Below, piece by piece: positions 9,046 to 18,071 of a stretch of 37,955 nucleotides of DNA. Below the pieces are notes generated by a model. That model had not been told where the DNA came from, searched no databases, and was given only the letters and a program-made list of their open reading frames with translations. The stretch is from JAKPPT01 sp964630305 (lineage in GTDB: Bacteria > Spirochaetota > Spirochaetia > Treponematales > UBA12059), in assembly GCA_964630305.1 (NCBI GenBank), contig CAZVTR010000024.1, forward strand, positions 1 to 37,955, in the 5' to 3' direction. The stretch's first letter is position 1, and every line of letters starts with the position of its first letter. The translations under genes were made by a program, and so were the position numbers.

Positions 9046-11250
9046 ATGAACGATATACATGTACTTGGAATTGATGCTTATGGAAAAAATTTCATTCCTG
9101 CACATATGCTTAAGGGTGATGAATACGAAATACGCAACAAACAGTTAAAACGGCCGCTCACAGACTTTAGACCATTGCGGGCCGATGAAATAGCGATACT
9201 GGAACGAAATGGTAACGTAGCCCAAGATTGGTCTCAAGTTTTAGTTATTGATCCATTTACGCCAGAATTGATTAGAAACTCAAGTTTTGCTGGCCTTGTG
9301 CGTATTGGAAAACTTGAGCCGATACTGCTCGAGCACCATGAACTTGAAATTCCAACAGGAATCACAAACAGCAGAATCATTGATTGCGATATTGGTGATA
9401 ACTGTGCCATACATTCCTGCACCTACATTGCACACTACAATATTGGAGATACTTGCATTTTGCTTTCTAATGATGAAATCCATGCAACAAATCATGCTAA
9501 ATGGGGCAACGGCATTGTTAAAGAAGGCGAACCTGAATCGGTACGAGTGTGGATTGATGTCATGAACGAAAACAGCGGACGGGCTATTCTGCCTTTTGAC
9601 GGCATGCTCTGTGCCGATGCATGGCTCTGGGCAAAACGAAGGTATGATACAGAGTTGCTCGATCGCTTAAAAGAGATTACACAAAATACCTTTAGTAGCG
9701 TCCGCGGAGAATACGGGACAATAGGAAAGGGCTGTGTGCTTAAAAGCAATAGAATTATCAAGGATGTAAAAATTGGTGAAGCTGCATACATAAAAGGCGC
9801 TAATAAGCTTAAAAATCTTACCATTAACTCAAATGATTTTTCCCGCACTCAGATCGGAGAGGGAGTAGAACTTGTCAATGGAATCATAGGGTATGGCTGT
9901 AAAGTGTTTTACGGCTGTAAGGCAGTACGTTTTGTTATGGGGGACAATAGTTCGCTTAAATATGGGGCAAGACTCATCCATTCTGTGCTGGGTGACAATT
10001 CTACGGTGTCATGCTGTGAAATACTTAACAACCTTATTTTCCCTGCGCATGAACAGCACCACAATACGAGTTTTTTAATTGCCTCAGTAGTTAAGGGGCA
10101 GTCAAATATCGCAGCTGGAGCAACGCTTGGTTCTAATCATAATTCCAGAGCTAATGACGGGGAAATTGAAGCGGGAAGAGGTTTTTGGCCGGGGCTTAAT
10201 GCCAGCATCAAGCATACGAGCAAGTTTGCAAGTTTTTGTCTCTTAGCTAAAGGTATGTATCGATATGAACTCAGCATCCCATTCCCGTTTGCGCTTGTCA
10301 TGAACAATGATGCGGAAGATGCGCTGGAAATCATGCCAGCATACTGGTGGATGTACAATATGTACGCGCTTTTGCGCAATGAAAAAAAATTTGAGCAGCG
10401 TGATACGAGAAGGCTTAAAAAACAACCCATAGAATTTTCTGCGCTGGCTCCTGATACTGTAGAGGAAATCTTTTCTGCAATGGAAATTTTAGAGTATGCT
10501 GCAGGGAAATCCTGGTACAAGGCAGAAGGAATAGACCTCCCACAATCAGAGATTGCCATACGAGAAAAAGGAAAAGCAGTACTGCTTGGCGAACATGCGG
10601 TCATCGACCGGCTTGATGTGCTTGTAGATGGAGTCGAGAATTCAGAGCGTATTGTAAGAATACTCAAGCCGCGAAAATCGTATAAAGCATATCGGCATAT
10701 GATTCGCTGGTACGCAATAACCGCTTTAGCAGATTATGTCGCACATAATCATCAAGCAAAGCTTGATGAGCTTGCAATGATGTTTGGAAATGATCGGGAA
10801 ACAGCCTGGGATAATTTAGGCGGCCAGATCATTCCGGAATTTAAAGTGTACACGCTGATTCAAAAAATAAAAAATCGGGAATATAACTCTTGGGATGAAA
10901 TTCATAGCTATTACCGCGATACCTGGAAAACCTATCCTGCCGATAAGGCAAAACATGCATGGAACAGCCTGCAATTTTTACTTGGCGAGCAAACGATAAC
11001 GTTTGCTCGGTTAGAAAAAGAAATTGAGCATTTTATAAAGACTGCTCATTTTATAAAAATGCAGGCAGAAAAAACGAGGCTCAAGGACTATGAAAATGAG
11101 TTCCGCCGCAGCGTCTACTCAGATGAGGCAGAGATGTTTGCGGTATTAGGCAATCCTCATGAAAATTCATTTATCGCTGCAGTCAAAGAGGATATGGACG
11201 GCTGGATTGCTCGGGCTGATGCATTCCTAGAGCGCATACGAAACAGATGA
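9046..11250 (+). CDS. DUF4954-like protein with left-handed beta-helix (hexapeptide) domain
   Basis: 734 residues from the ATG at 9046, chosen for GGAAGGGA six nt upstream. Residues ~90-400 contain many short isoleucine/glycine/cysteine repeats such as IGDNCAIHSCTYI, IGDTCILLSN, VFYGCKAVRFVMGDNSS and VLGDNSTVSCC, which are coils of a left-handed parallel beta-helix as in hexapeptide acyltransferases and sugar-nucleotide enzymes. The later part is helical and charged. Overall order and length recall DUF4954 proteins of Bacteroidetes and treponemes; I recall no established reaction. An acyl- or nucleotidyl-transfer role is only a guess. It ends 14 bp before the convergent MATE gene. Confidence 0.75.
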   Translation: MNDIHVLGIDAYGKNFIPAHMLKGDEYEIRNKQLKRPLTDFRPLRADEIAILERNGNVAQDWSQVLVIDPFTPELIRNSSFAGLVRIGKLEPILLEHHELEIPTGITNSRIIDCDIGDNCAIHSCTYIAHYNIGDTCILLSNDEIHATNHAKWGNGIVKEGEPESVRVWIDVMNENSGRAILPFDGMLCADAWLWAKRRYDTELLDRLKEITQNTFSSVRGEYGTIGKGCVLKSNRIIKDVKIGEAAYIKGANKLKNLTINSNDFSRTQIGEGVELVNGIIGYGCKVFYGCKAVRFVMGDNSSLKYGARLIHSVLGDNSTVSCCEILNNLIFPAHEQHHNTSFLIASVVKGQSNIAAGATLGSNHNSRANDGEIEAGRGFWPGLNASIKHTSKFASFCLLAKGMYRYELSIPFPFALVMNNDAEDALEIMPAYWWMYNMYALLRNEKKFEQRDTRRLKKQPIEFSALAPDTVEEIFSAMEILEYAAGKSWYKAEGIDLPQSEIAIREKGKAVLLGEHAVIDRLDVLVDGVENSERIVRILKPRKSYKAYRHMIRWYAITALADYVAHNHQAKLDELAMMFGNDRETAWDNLGGQIIPEFKVYTLIQKIKNREYNSWDEIHSYYRDTWKTYPADKAKHAWNSLQFLLGEQTITFARLEKEIEHFIKTAHFIKMQAEKTRLKDYENEFRRSVYSDEAEMFAVLGNPHENSFIAAVKEDMDGWIARADAFLERIRNR

Positions 11251-11264
11251 TTCTCTTTGAGCAG

Positions 11265-12635
11265 CTATGCTTCAATTATGGCTTCTTGCTGTTCGGTATG
11301 GTGAACAAGCGCTTTTCGTTTCCATCGGCCTGAACGGTAATAGAGCGTAGAATAAACTGCTCCCATGAGCCAGCCTGCTGGAACACTGAGCCAGACTCCA
11401 AGAATACCGAGCTCGAGTGTCTGCGAAAAAAGTAACGCACAGGGTATTCGCACTACCCAGAGTGCAAGCAGGGTATTGATCATCGGAATGAAAGAATCAC
11501 CGGCTCCGCGCAGTACGCCGTTATTGATAAACATGGTAGAAAATAATGTATAGGTAGCACCCACAACAATGAGGTATTGAGCGCCAACGCTGGCGACATC
11601 GGCATCGGGTGTAAAAAAGCCCATGAGCTGTTTTGAAAAAATCATGACGATTGCACCAACTAAAAGTGAAATAATAGTGCCAATAGTGAGGGATGCTCTA
11701 TACCCCCGATGTACACGCTCTGTTTTTCCGGCACCCATGTTTTGGCCGGTAAAGCTCGTCATTGCCTGGCTTAAGTTGAGTGCCGGCATCGATGCAAAAC
11801 CATCGAGCCGGGATGCGACAGTAAATGCAGCTATGGGCACTGTTCCAAAACCATTGACAATTCGTGTCATGACCATCATGCCCAGTGCTACAAGAGACTG
11901 CTGTATTCCCGTTGGAATGCCTATTTGCAGCGTTTTTGAAAAAATATCAGCGTCAATATGGAGTTCTGTAAATTTAAAACGCAACCATGTAAGTTTTCGA
12001 AAGATATAGATGAGCCCGGCGACAAATGATACACTTTGAGCAATAACGGTTGCCCATGCAACTCCCATTACCCCCCATTTGAATGAGATCACAAACCACA
12101 AGTCAAGAAAAATATTAATGATTGTAGAGACAATTAAAAGATAGAGAGGTGTTTTTGAGTCTCCTAGACCGCGAAGAATAGATGCGACAGTGTTGTATCC
12201 AAAAATAGTAAAGCATCCAATAAAAGTAATTTTTAAATAACTTTGAGCCGGTTCTAATATTTCAAGCGGAGTATTGAGCAGCAACAGGATTGTTTTTGTA
12301 AAGATTAATCCTAAAATAGTTATGATAAGCGAAAGCACTACCATTATAATGAATCCATTGATAATACTCTTTTTTACTTTATCATGAAAGCCTGCGCCAA
12401 AAAATTGTGCAATGAGTACGTTGGTACCCATTGTTAATCCCATGAGCATTCCCAGCATTAAGAAAATTACAGGAAACGAGATGCCTACAGCTGCAAGCGC
12501 TTCTTTGCCGACGAAGTTTCCAACAATAAGACTGTCGACCGTACTGTAGAGCTGCTGAAAAATATTGCCAATGAGCATTGGCAGTGCAAATGCAATGATA
12601 ACGGATATTTCATCGCCCTGGGTAAGGTTTTTCAT
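11265..12635 (-). CDS. MATE family efflux transporter 1
   Basis: 456 residues from the ATG at 12635 (MKNLTQGDEI, a usual MATE N-terminus); an ATG at 12662 would add nine residues. Two six-helix bundles are visible, with the family segments FALPMLIGNIFQQLYSTVDS, VGKEALAAVGISFP and, in the second half, GAGKTERVHRGYRASL and NNGVLRGAGDSF. MATE proteins export cationic drugs or metabolites using Na+ or H+ gradients at the inner membrane; the substrate is unknown. AGGATATAG lies upstream, but TATAGT ends only 4 nt before the ATG, so leader length is uncertain. Divergent from the GerMN gene. Confidence 0.93.
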   Translation of the reverse strand: MKNLTQGDEISVIIAFALPMLIGNIFQQLYSTVDSLIVGNFVGKEALAAVGISFPVIFLMLGMLMGLTMGTNVLIAQFFGAGFHDKVKKSIINGFIIMVVLSLIITILGLIFTKTILLLLNTPLEILEPAQSYLKITFIGCFTIFGYNTVASILRGLGDSKTPLYLLIVSTIINIFLDLWFVISFKWGVMGVAWATVIAQSVSFVAGLIYIFRKLTWLRFKFTELHIDADIFSKTLQIGIPTGIQQSLVALGMMVMTRIVNGFGTVPIAAFTVASRLDGFASMPALNLSQAMTSFTGQNMGAGKTERVHRGYRASLTIGTIISLLVGAIVMIFSKQLMGFFTPDADVASVGAQYLIVVGATYTLFSTMFINNGVLRGAGDSFIPMINTLLALWVVRIPCALLFSQTLELGILGVWLSVPAGWLMGAVYSTLYYRSGRWKRKALVHHTEQQEAIIEA

Positions 12636-12678
12636 ATATTTACTATATCCTATATGCCTCATTAATTACTAGACCTTA

Positions 12679-12708
12679 TTGACCGATACTAATAAGAGGG
12701 ACTACTAT
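12679..12708 (+). promoter_or_regulatory. Leaderless-type promoter of the GerMN gene
   Basis: TTGACC (12679-12684), 18-bp spacer, TACTAT (12703-12708), then 6 nt to the ATG at 12715. The start site should fall at or next to the ATG. A purine run AAGAGGG lies in the spacer, about 14 nt from the ATG, too far for a ribosome site and upstream of the predicted start. Confidence 0.55.
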
Positions 12709-12714
12709 ACGTGC

Positions 12715-13524
12715 ATGCCGCGAAAATCGACTAAAAAAACATCGAATAATGCAGGGTGCCTCATCTGGCTTGTAGCATTGCTCATTGTTTTAGTGTTATT
12801 TGTGTTAAATTGGAACAAAATTCAGGAAACTATACGCAATACCGGTTTTGATAAAGTAACCAATCTGCCTTTAATTAAACCCCAAGAAAAGCCTGATGCT
12901 GGAACAAACACGCCTCAAGATGCTGTTCCTCAAACTGGATCAGGATCAGAAGAGGTACCGCAAGCACAGCCAGTAACAGAACCTTCTGGTTCAGCGCAAA
13001 AACCAGTATCGCAGCCTGATGCTACTAGCAAACAAAATCAGCCTGCGCAGGAAACAAAACCTGCTGTAACACTGCCAACGGGACCAGTGGAACAGCTAAA
13101 AAAAACCAGAGTTGTGAGTCTCTATTTTATTCGCGTAGAGGATGATGGTACAATCGTTCGGCGCGAAGTGAAACGCACTATCGATGTAAGCGACTCACCG
13201 CTCACTGATGCTCTCAATGCACTGCTGCGGGGGCCTGGACCCGATGAACTTGCCAATAATCTCATTACGCTGATACCGCCTGGAACAAAATTACTTTCGG
13301 TGCAGGTTCGCGGTTCGACAGCTATTATCAATTTTAGTGAAGAGTTTATGTATAATCGATACGGTGTAGAAGGATATGCAGGTCAGCTTAAACAAGTCGT
13401 GTATACGGCAACTAGTTTCCCTACCGTTAAGGATGTACAGATACTCATCGAAGGCCAGCGTTATGAATACTTAGGCGGAGAAGGTGTGTATATTGGGAAA
13501 CCAATATCGCGATCATCGCTCTAA
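12715..13524 (+). CDS. Membrane-anchored GerMN-domain protein
   Basis: 269 residues. A basic N-terminus (MPRKSTKKTSNN) is followed by one membrane segment at ~14-34 (CLIWLVALLIVLVLFVLNW). Residues ~45-125 are a Pro/Gln/Ser/Thr-rich linker. Residues ~135-269 match the GerMN fold: VVSLYFIRVEDDG, LTDALNALLRGPGPDE, LIPPGTKLLSVQVRGSTAIINFSEEF and a final YEYLGGEG. GerMN domains occur in spore germination and cell-wall-associated lipoproteins; in a non-sporulating spirochaete a periplasmic envelope role is more likely. A TTG at 12679 is an in-frame alternative start but lies in the promoter. Confidence 0.82.
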   Translation: MPRKSTKKTSNNAGCLIWLVALLIVLVLFVLNWNKIQETIRNTGFDKVTNLPLIKPQEKPDAGTNTPQDAVPQTGSGSEEVPQAQPVTEPSGSAQKPVSQPDATSKQNQPAQETKPAVTLPTGPVEQLKKTRVVSLYFIRVEDDGTIVRREVKRTIDVSDSPLTDALNALLRGPGPDELANNLITLIPPGTKLLSVQVRGSTAIINFSEEFMYNRYGVEGYAGQLKQVVYTATSFPTVKDVQILIEGQRYEYLGGEGVYIGKPISRSSL

Positions 13525-13601
13525 TGCAAGGGAGCAGTGCAGATACAATGAGATGCTGTTTGCAAGCATGTGAGATATACTAAAAGTTGATTGGAGTAAG
13601 T

Positions 13602-14216
13602 ATGAAAAAATCTTTAGAAACAGGCAAAACTAATACAGCAAAAACAAAAGCTGTAACAAAAACAAAAACTCAGAGCAAACAAAGTAAAGCAAAAATAACA
13701 AGAAAAGATGAGCTGATTGCTGCTATTGAAAAAATACTGCCAGAGTTAGATGAAGAATGTCTTGAGGCCTTACTGCAGTCAGCCCACAATCTTGCTGCTT
13801 CATTACAGGAGGAGCAGGAGAGAGCTGAACGCTATGCAGCTTTTGAACAGGCAGTGTACGAGACATTTAAGCCCACAGACAAAAAAAAGGGCACTGCGAG
13901 CTCTTCAAAAACAAATAAGAAAACTAAAGCCGAACCAAAGCCGGTTTTGAGCATTGAACGCACTGAGGACGGCAGATTTTACAATATTGTGTATGGCGGC
14001 AAATGGAAACTTTTCAATATTGACGAAATGACTGCGCTCGCAAAAATAGCGCTTGTTAAGGAGCCTTTAGAATCGGTTTGTCCGCGTGTGTATACATGGA
14101 TGAGACATGAGCGGAGCGATATGCTTACCGATTTTGCTATAGCTACTGCAGCATCGCCGGTAATACGAGAATTGGTTTCACTTATACGAAAAAACTTTAA
14201 GCTCAATAAAAAATAA
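13602..14216 (+). CDS. Hypothetical basic protein with Lys/Thr-rich N-terminus
   Basis: 204 residues; GGAG lies 6 nt before the ATG, and TATACT at 13576-13581 is a likely -10 box. Residues 1-35 are almost only Lys, Thr, Ala, Ser and Gln, probably disordered and nucleic-acid-binding. A helical acidic segment follows (~40-85), a second Lys-rich linker (~90-115), then a folded C-terminal domain starting RTEDGRFYNIVYGGKWKLF and rich in hydrophobic helices. I do not recognise the family. The layout, two basic tails around small domains, would suit a DNA- or RNA-associated protein, but no catalytic motif is seen. Convergent with thiI across 14 bp. Confidence 0.7.
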   Translation: MKKSLETGKTNTAKTKAVTKTKTQSKQSKAKITRKDELIAAIEKILPELDEECLEALLQSAHNLAASLQEEQERAERYAAFEQAVYETFKPTDKKKGTASSSKTNKKTKAEPKPVLSIERTEDGRFYNIVYGGKWKLFNIDEMTALAKIALVKEPLESVCPRVYTWMRHERSDMLTDFAIATAASPVIRELVSLIRKNFKLNKK

Positions 14217-14230
14217 TTATAATAAAATAA

Positions 14231-15400
14231 TTAAAATGTGTGCGTTTCCTCTTTTGCGACTGCTTCTTCAATGTGAGGAGTTAAATTGATGCGCTTATAC
14301 GAGGCACGTTCTTTTTCAAATTTAGCTTTAAGTATTGGATGTCTTGGACTAAAGAGCACGCAGCAGTCTTCATACGGTTCTACAGAAATATCAAATGTGC
14401 CGATAGATCGTGCTATTCGTATAGTATCTTCCTTATCCATACCGATAAGCGGCCGCAATACGGGAAGATCTGTTGGAAATTGAGTAAAGCGCATGTTTTC
14501 TGCTGTCTGGCTTGCCACCTGGCTTAAGCTTTCGCCGGTAATAATTGAATTACATCCTGTTTTAAGCGCAAGCATATGCGCTGCTTCCACCATCGCGGCT
14601 CTCAAATAAATTGTTGCACATTCCTCTGGAGCTTGTTTTTTAATTGCAAGCTGGACATCGGTAAACTGAATTGTGTGCAGCGTGATACTTCCTGTATAGC
14701 GCGCAAGAACTTTTGCAAGGCGGCATACCTTATCCCATGCTTCCTGTGAAGTATAGGGATATGCAGCAAAATGCACAGCTTCAATCGCAAGTCCTCGCAG
14801 CGACATGAGATACCCAGCCACCGGAGAGTCAATACCTCCTGAAAGCAAGAGCAGTCCTTTACCTGCAGTTCCTGTCGGAAGACCGCGGAGGCTTTTTGCC
14901 GGGTTAGTGTAAAGATATGCTGCATCTTCTCGAATCTCGATATATAACGTAGTGTCTGGTTCATGAATGTTAACGGAAAGATCTGTGCGCGCATTGAGAA
15001 TTGCCTCGCCAATATCACAGGCAATTTCATAGGAGGTGCGCGGATAGGATTTATCGGAACGCCTTGCTTCCACCTTAAACGTTCCTGAAGGAAACTGCTT
15101 TGCTGCGTGTATTGCTGCTTGTGTGAGTGTTTCGAAGTCAGAGGAAATTTTTTGAGCGAGAGCCCAGCCATTAATGCCTGGTGTTGTTGAAAGCACTTGC
15201 TGTGCCTGTTCTTTCCATTGATTTTGAACGGTTAAAAACATTCTGTTGTCATGAATTGCAATTTTCGCTTCAGCTTCTTTTTGAAACTTTGAAAGGATAT
15301 TTTCTTTTAGTTTGGTTAGAAAATATTTTCTGTTTCCTTCTTTAAGCTTAATTTCTCCGATTTTTATGAGAAATAGTGTTGTGTTGGCTCCGATATTCAT
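14231..15400 (-). CDS. thiI: tRNA 4-thiouridine synthase ThiI
   Basis: 389 residues. The N-terminal ferredoxin-like/THUMP region (KIGEIKLKEGNRKYF) is followed by the adenylating PP-loop LLLLSGGIDSPVAGY, then GESLSQVASQT and the segment ending CCVLFSPRHP. It activates U8 of tRNA with ATP and receives sulfur from a cysteine desulfurase. The C-terminal rhodanese domain found in E. coli ThiI is absent, as in Bacillus-type proteins, so sulfur must come directly from its partner. That partner, an IscS-like enzyme, is encoded immediately upstream with 9 bp between the genes. AAAAGGA precedes the ATG. Confidence 0.94.
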   Translation of the reverse strand: MNIGANTTLFLIKIGEIKLKEGNRKYFLTKLKENILSKFQKEAEAKIAIHDNRMFLTVQNQWKEQAQQVLSTTPGINGWALAQKISSDFETLTQAAIHAAKQFPSGTFKVEARRSDKSYPRTSYEIACDIGEAILNARTDLSVNIHEPDTTLYIEIREDAAYLYTNPAKSLRGLPTGTAGKGLLLLSGGIDSPVAGYLMSLRGLAIEAVHFAAYPYTSQEAWDKVCRLAKVLARYTGSITLHTIQFTDVQLAIKKQAPEECATIYLRAAMVEAAHMLALKTGCNSIITGESLSQVASQTAENMRFTQFPTDLPVLRPLIGMDKEDTIRIARSIGTFDISVEPYEDCCVLFSPRHPILKAKFEKERASYKRINLTPHIEEAVAKEETHTF

Positions 15401-15409
15401 AGTGTCCTT

Positions 15410-16549
15410 TTATGGTTTATATTTTTTGATGCACGAATCAAGCGCATCAATAATTGCATCAATTTCTTTTAATGTTGTAGATGGTCCAAGTGATATTCTT
15501 ATAGCGCCTTGAGCTATTGTCTTATCAATATTCATAGCATTGAGAACCCTGCGTTCTGTGTGTTTGCTCGAACATGCTGATCCTGTAGATATCATAATAC
15601 CATTATCAGATAGATAACGAACAATAACTTCTCCAGTCAAACCTGGTATTGAACACGCAACAATATAGGGTGAAAAATTGTCTGCATGTAAGGTTCGGCT
15701 TTCTGGAATGAGTACCAGCTGCGGCAATGATGCAAGCCCGCTTACGAGTCTGGCTGAAAGCTTTGCAATATGCTCAAATTCTGTCTGAGGATTTTTACTC
15801 TGCAGTGCCAGTGCAAAGCCTCTCATGCCAAAGAGATTTTGTGTTCCAGAACGGACCGAACGTTCTTGATTGCCGCCCTGAAACAACGATTGTATTTGTT
15901 TTTTTTCGGATAGATAGAGGAGTCCGAATCCTTTTGGCCCGCCGATTTTATGTGCACTCAAGGACATACTGTGAATATTGTTCAAGGTAAGCGGTAGTTT
16001 CCCGAATGCCTGAACCGCATCAACGTGTACATGTATCGGTTTTTTATATGATGAAACAGCAGAAGCAATTGCTTCAATTGGCTGAATTGCTCCGGTTTCA
16101 TTGTTAACAGACATTACTGCAACGAGTATCGTGTCATCGGTGAGGAGCGATGCAACCGTTTCTGGTTCTATAAAGCCGTCTCGATTGACAGGAATTGTTT
16201 TGACTGTGTAACCAAATTTTTCAAGTACCCTGGCTTGGTTAAAAATAGAATCGTGCTCAATGCTGCTCACAAGCACAGTTCCGGAACACTTTTGCTTTTG
16301 CAGTAACGAGAGCAAAACAATTGCATTTGCTTCTGTTGCGCCCGAAGTGGCAATGAGTTCTTCAGGTTTACAGCCGAGAAAGCTGGCAATCGTCCCGCGG
16401 CTTAATTCGTATAGCTCAGCAGCTTGTTTCCCGGCATCATGCCGGCTGGCTATATTGGCAAAGTGAATTATGCTTTCTTTGTATGCTTGTTCAAGTGCCC
16501 TGGCATCAGGCACAGCAGTAGCTGCCCAGTCAAGATAAATTGGTTTCAT
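15410..16549 (-). CDS. Cysteine desulfurase, IscS/NifS-like
   Basis: 379 residues. Pyridoxal phosphate enzyme signatures: YLDWAAT at the N-terminus, ATSGATEANA, His99 in SIEHDS, Asp177 in VDAVQAFGK, the Schiff-base lysine Lys201 in SAHKIGGPKG, and the catalytic persulfide Cys325 in STGSACSSK. The short active-site loop without a long insertion fits a NifS/IscS class I enzyme. It removes sulfur from cysteine for tRNA thiolation and possibly Fe-S clusters. It is first in a two-gene unit with thiI, so tRNA thiolation is its most likely dedicated task. No Shine-Dalgarno precedes the ATG. Confidence 0.94.
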   Translation of the reverse strand: MKPIYLDWAATAVPDARALEQAYKESIIHFANIASRHDAGKQAAELYELSRGTIASFLGCKPEELIATSGATEANAIVLLSLLQKQKCSGTVLVSSIEHDSIFNQARVLEKFGYTVKTIPVNRDGFIEPETVASLLTDDTILVAVMSVNNETGAIQPIEAIASAVSSYKKPIHVHVDAVQAFGKLPLTLNNIHSMSLSAHKIGGPKGFGLLYLSEKKQIQSLFQGGNQERSVRSGTQNLFGMRGFALALQSKNPQTEFEHIAKLSARLVSGLASLPQLVLIPESRTLHADNFSPYIVACSIPGLTGEVIVRYLSDNGIMISTGSACSSKHTERRVLNAMNIDKTIAQGAIRISLGPSTTLKEIDAIIDALDSCIKKYKP

Positions 16550-16556
16550 TGCAAGT

Positions 16557-16586
16557 ACTATACCGTAAAATCAGTAAAAACGGCAA
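16557..16586 (-). promoter_or_regulatory. Leaderless-type promoter of iscS-thiI
   Basis: Minus strand TTGCCG (16581-16586), 18-bp spacer, TATAGT (16557-16562), then 7 nt to the ATG at 16549. Confidence 0.55.
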
Positions 16587-16596
16587 TATTTCTCCA

Positions 16597-16618
16597 GTGT
16601 CACGAAGCTTGTGAAAAG
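16597..16618 (-). repeat. Copy 1 of a 22-bp dispersed imperfect palindrome
   Basis: Contains TCACGAAGCTTGTGA, a 6-bp stem with 3-nt loop. It matches the reverse complement of 27060-27081 at 20 of 22 positions and of 27682-27703 at 18 of 22. It lies between the FTR-like gene and the iscS promoter. Confidence 0.5.
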
Positions 16619-16679
16619 CTAGCTTCTACCTTTGAGTAAAAAGGCTAAGCCATATTTCAATAACGGCTAAGTTAATGAA

Positions 16680-17006
16680 CTATTCGTAGCGGCGGTCAGG
16701 AATTGCCGCTGGGTTTTTTCCGGACTGAGCAAATGCTTTACTTAAATAGAGCGCACAGAAGCAGTGTCCATGCTGTTCAATGTCGCCAAATGAGTATTTG
16801 CAGGGACAGATTACAGCTGCATCGGCTTCCCGTGAACCTTCGGTATCCCTACATGGGCATAAATAGTACCCGTACCGGTTCCAGTTTGTTGTAAGCCCTT
16901 CGAGAAGCGATGCGGTAAATTCTTTATCCGGATTTACAACCCAGCCTTGTTTGTTTGCAACCATTTCCGCAAATTTTGCGGTGTCTGCAAGCGTTTTTGG
17001 GTTCAT
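16680..17006 (-). CDS. Ferredoxin-thioredoxin reductase catalytic-chain-like protein
   Basis: 108 residues from the ATG at 17006 (TGATG overlap with the glutaredoxin stop and GGGAG upstream). Six cysteines form the FTR signature: CPC at 50-52, CPC at 67-69 and CFC at 82-84 within GHCFCALYLS. In FTR these hold a [4Fe-4S] cluster next to a redox-active disulfide, letting one-electron donors reduce a protein disulfide. The second spacing (12 residues between Cys69 and Cys82) is longer than in plant/cyanobacterial FTR and resembles archaeal-type FTR-like proteins as I recall them. No FTR variable chain is encoded nearby. The upstream glutaredoxin is the probable partner. Confidence 0.88.
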   Translation of the reverse strand: MNPKTLADTAKFAEMVANKQGWVVNPDKEFTASLLEGLTTNWNRYGYYLCPCRDTEGSREADAAVICPCKYSFGDIEQHGHCFCALYLSKAFAQSGKNPAAIPDRRYE

Positions 17007-17311
17007 CAGTTTACTCCCAGCTCCTTTTTCCAATCGGCTTCAATAAAGCCAACAAGGTACTTTGTTTCATCAATCACTGCAAAAGGAAACGCAATATTAA
17101 CCTTAAACTTTTGTTTGAGGACCTCTTTAATTTCATTTTTTGTTTCGAGCGGAATCTGATCAACATAAATATATTTATAGGCAAAGTTAAAATCATTGAG
17201 AAAGGCAAGAGCGCGTTTGCAAAAGCCACAGGTTGATAATGCATAAACGGTTATTGTGTGATTATCACGCTGGCCTGGAACTTCAGTATACTGTATCGAA
17301 TCTAGAATCAT
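17006..17311 (-). CDS. Glutaredoxin-like protein
   Basis: 101 residues. Thioredoxin-fold pattern with active site STCGFCKRAL (Cys28, Cys31) after strand TITVYAL, a likely cis-proline in AFPFAVID, and a C-terminal helix. CGFC instead of CPYC suggests a NrdH/glutaredoxin relative. AAAGGAG precedes the ATG by 8 nt. The stop overlaps the start of the FTR-like gene by one base, so the two proteins should be made together. The gene pair implies that the FTR-like subunit reduces this protein, replacing glutathione or thioredoxin reductase; this is inference from context. Confidence 0.87.
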   Translation of the reverse strand: MILDSIQYTEVPGQRDNHTITVYALSTCGFCKRALAFLNDFNFAYKYIYVDQIPLETKNEIKEVLKQKFKVNIAFPFAVIDETKYLVGFIEADWKKELGVN

Positions 17312-17347
17312 AGCTCATGCTCCTTTTTGAACAAAAATGTTTATTCT

Positions 17348-17376
17348 AATATACTACCAGCTGCCAACAATTGCAA
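17348..17376 (-). promoter_or_regulatory. Promoter of the glutaredoxin-FTR operon
   Basis: Minus strand TTGCAA (17371-17376), 17-bp spacer, TATATT (17348-17353). The leader is about 30 nt and holds an AAAGGAG ribosome site. Confidence 0.6.
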
Positions 17377-17409
17377 ACTAAACACTTGGTTATAAAACAA
17401 ATGCGCTGT

Positions 17410-18060
17410 TTAAAGCTTTTGGTGTGTAATCATAATTATATCATGCTGAATTTGTGTTACAATGAGATTTAAACTTACTGCAACAGTTTGCCATGTTTTT
17501 TCCATAAAAAACGATCGATGTGTTTGGTCTTTACGATACCAGAATCTGTCAAATGCTTCATCATCACTCGGGCGGAGCTGTGTGCGAATTGCTAAAAAGC
17601 CTTCTGGCTTTAAAAGCGGAACGAGTGATTGCAAAGCAGCAAGCGGATTTCCAAGATGCTCAATCACTTCATGAATTACAATGGCATGATAACGGTTCTC
17701 AAAGACAGCTGTGTTTGGAGCAAAATAAGGGTCATAGAGGGAAACCTGGAATCCATTATCAATTAACGATTCAGCCAGAACAGGGGTTGGTCCTGAACCA
17801 AAATCTAAAATAGAAGAACCTGGTTTTAAGTATTGTTTTAGTGCACTGATAAAAACTTCTAGCCATGCAATATATTTTTCATCATGTTTACTATTTTGAT
17901 GTAAAAGATATCGTTGTTTCTCTTGTTCAGGATTAAGGACATGCTCACCATTGAGGCTGGTAAAACCGCAGGAGGGACAGACAGTATAGCTAAACTGCGG
18001 CTTTGTGGTGCAAGTGTAGCTGTGAGCAGGCGATGAACAAAGCAGACAACGGTTTGACAT
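17410..18060 (-). CDS. Zinc-ribbon class I SAM-dependent methyltransferase
   Basis: 216 residues from the ATG at 18060. A zinc ribbon is formed by Cys5, Cys8, Cys28 and Cys31 (CLLC, CPSC). The methyltransferase core follows: SAM motif I ILDFGSGPTPVLAESL, the acidic YDPYF strand and IVIHEVIEHLGNPLAALQSL, typical of methyltransferase type 11/23 proteins. The substrate is unknown; similar zinc-ribbon methyltransferases act on sugars, lipids or small molecules. No Shine-Dalgarno is seen, and the start lies 11 nt after the Nudix stop, so reading is probably coupled; a TTG at 18075 overlapping that stop is an alternative start. Confidence 0.85.
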   Translation of the reverse strand: MSNRCLLCSSPAHSYTCTTKPQFSYTVCPSCGFTSLNGEHVLNPEQEKQRYLLHQNSKHDEKYIAWLEVFISALKQYLKPGSSILDFGSGPTPVLAESLIDNGFQVSLYDPYFAPNTAVFENRYHAIVIHEVIEHLGNPLAALQSLVPLLKPEGFLAIRTQLRPSDDEAFDRFWYRKDQTHRSFFMEKTWQTVAVSLNLIVTQIQHDIIMITHQKL

Positions 18061-18071
18061 AGGGATAAATA

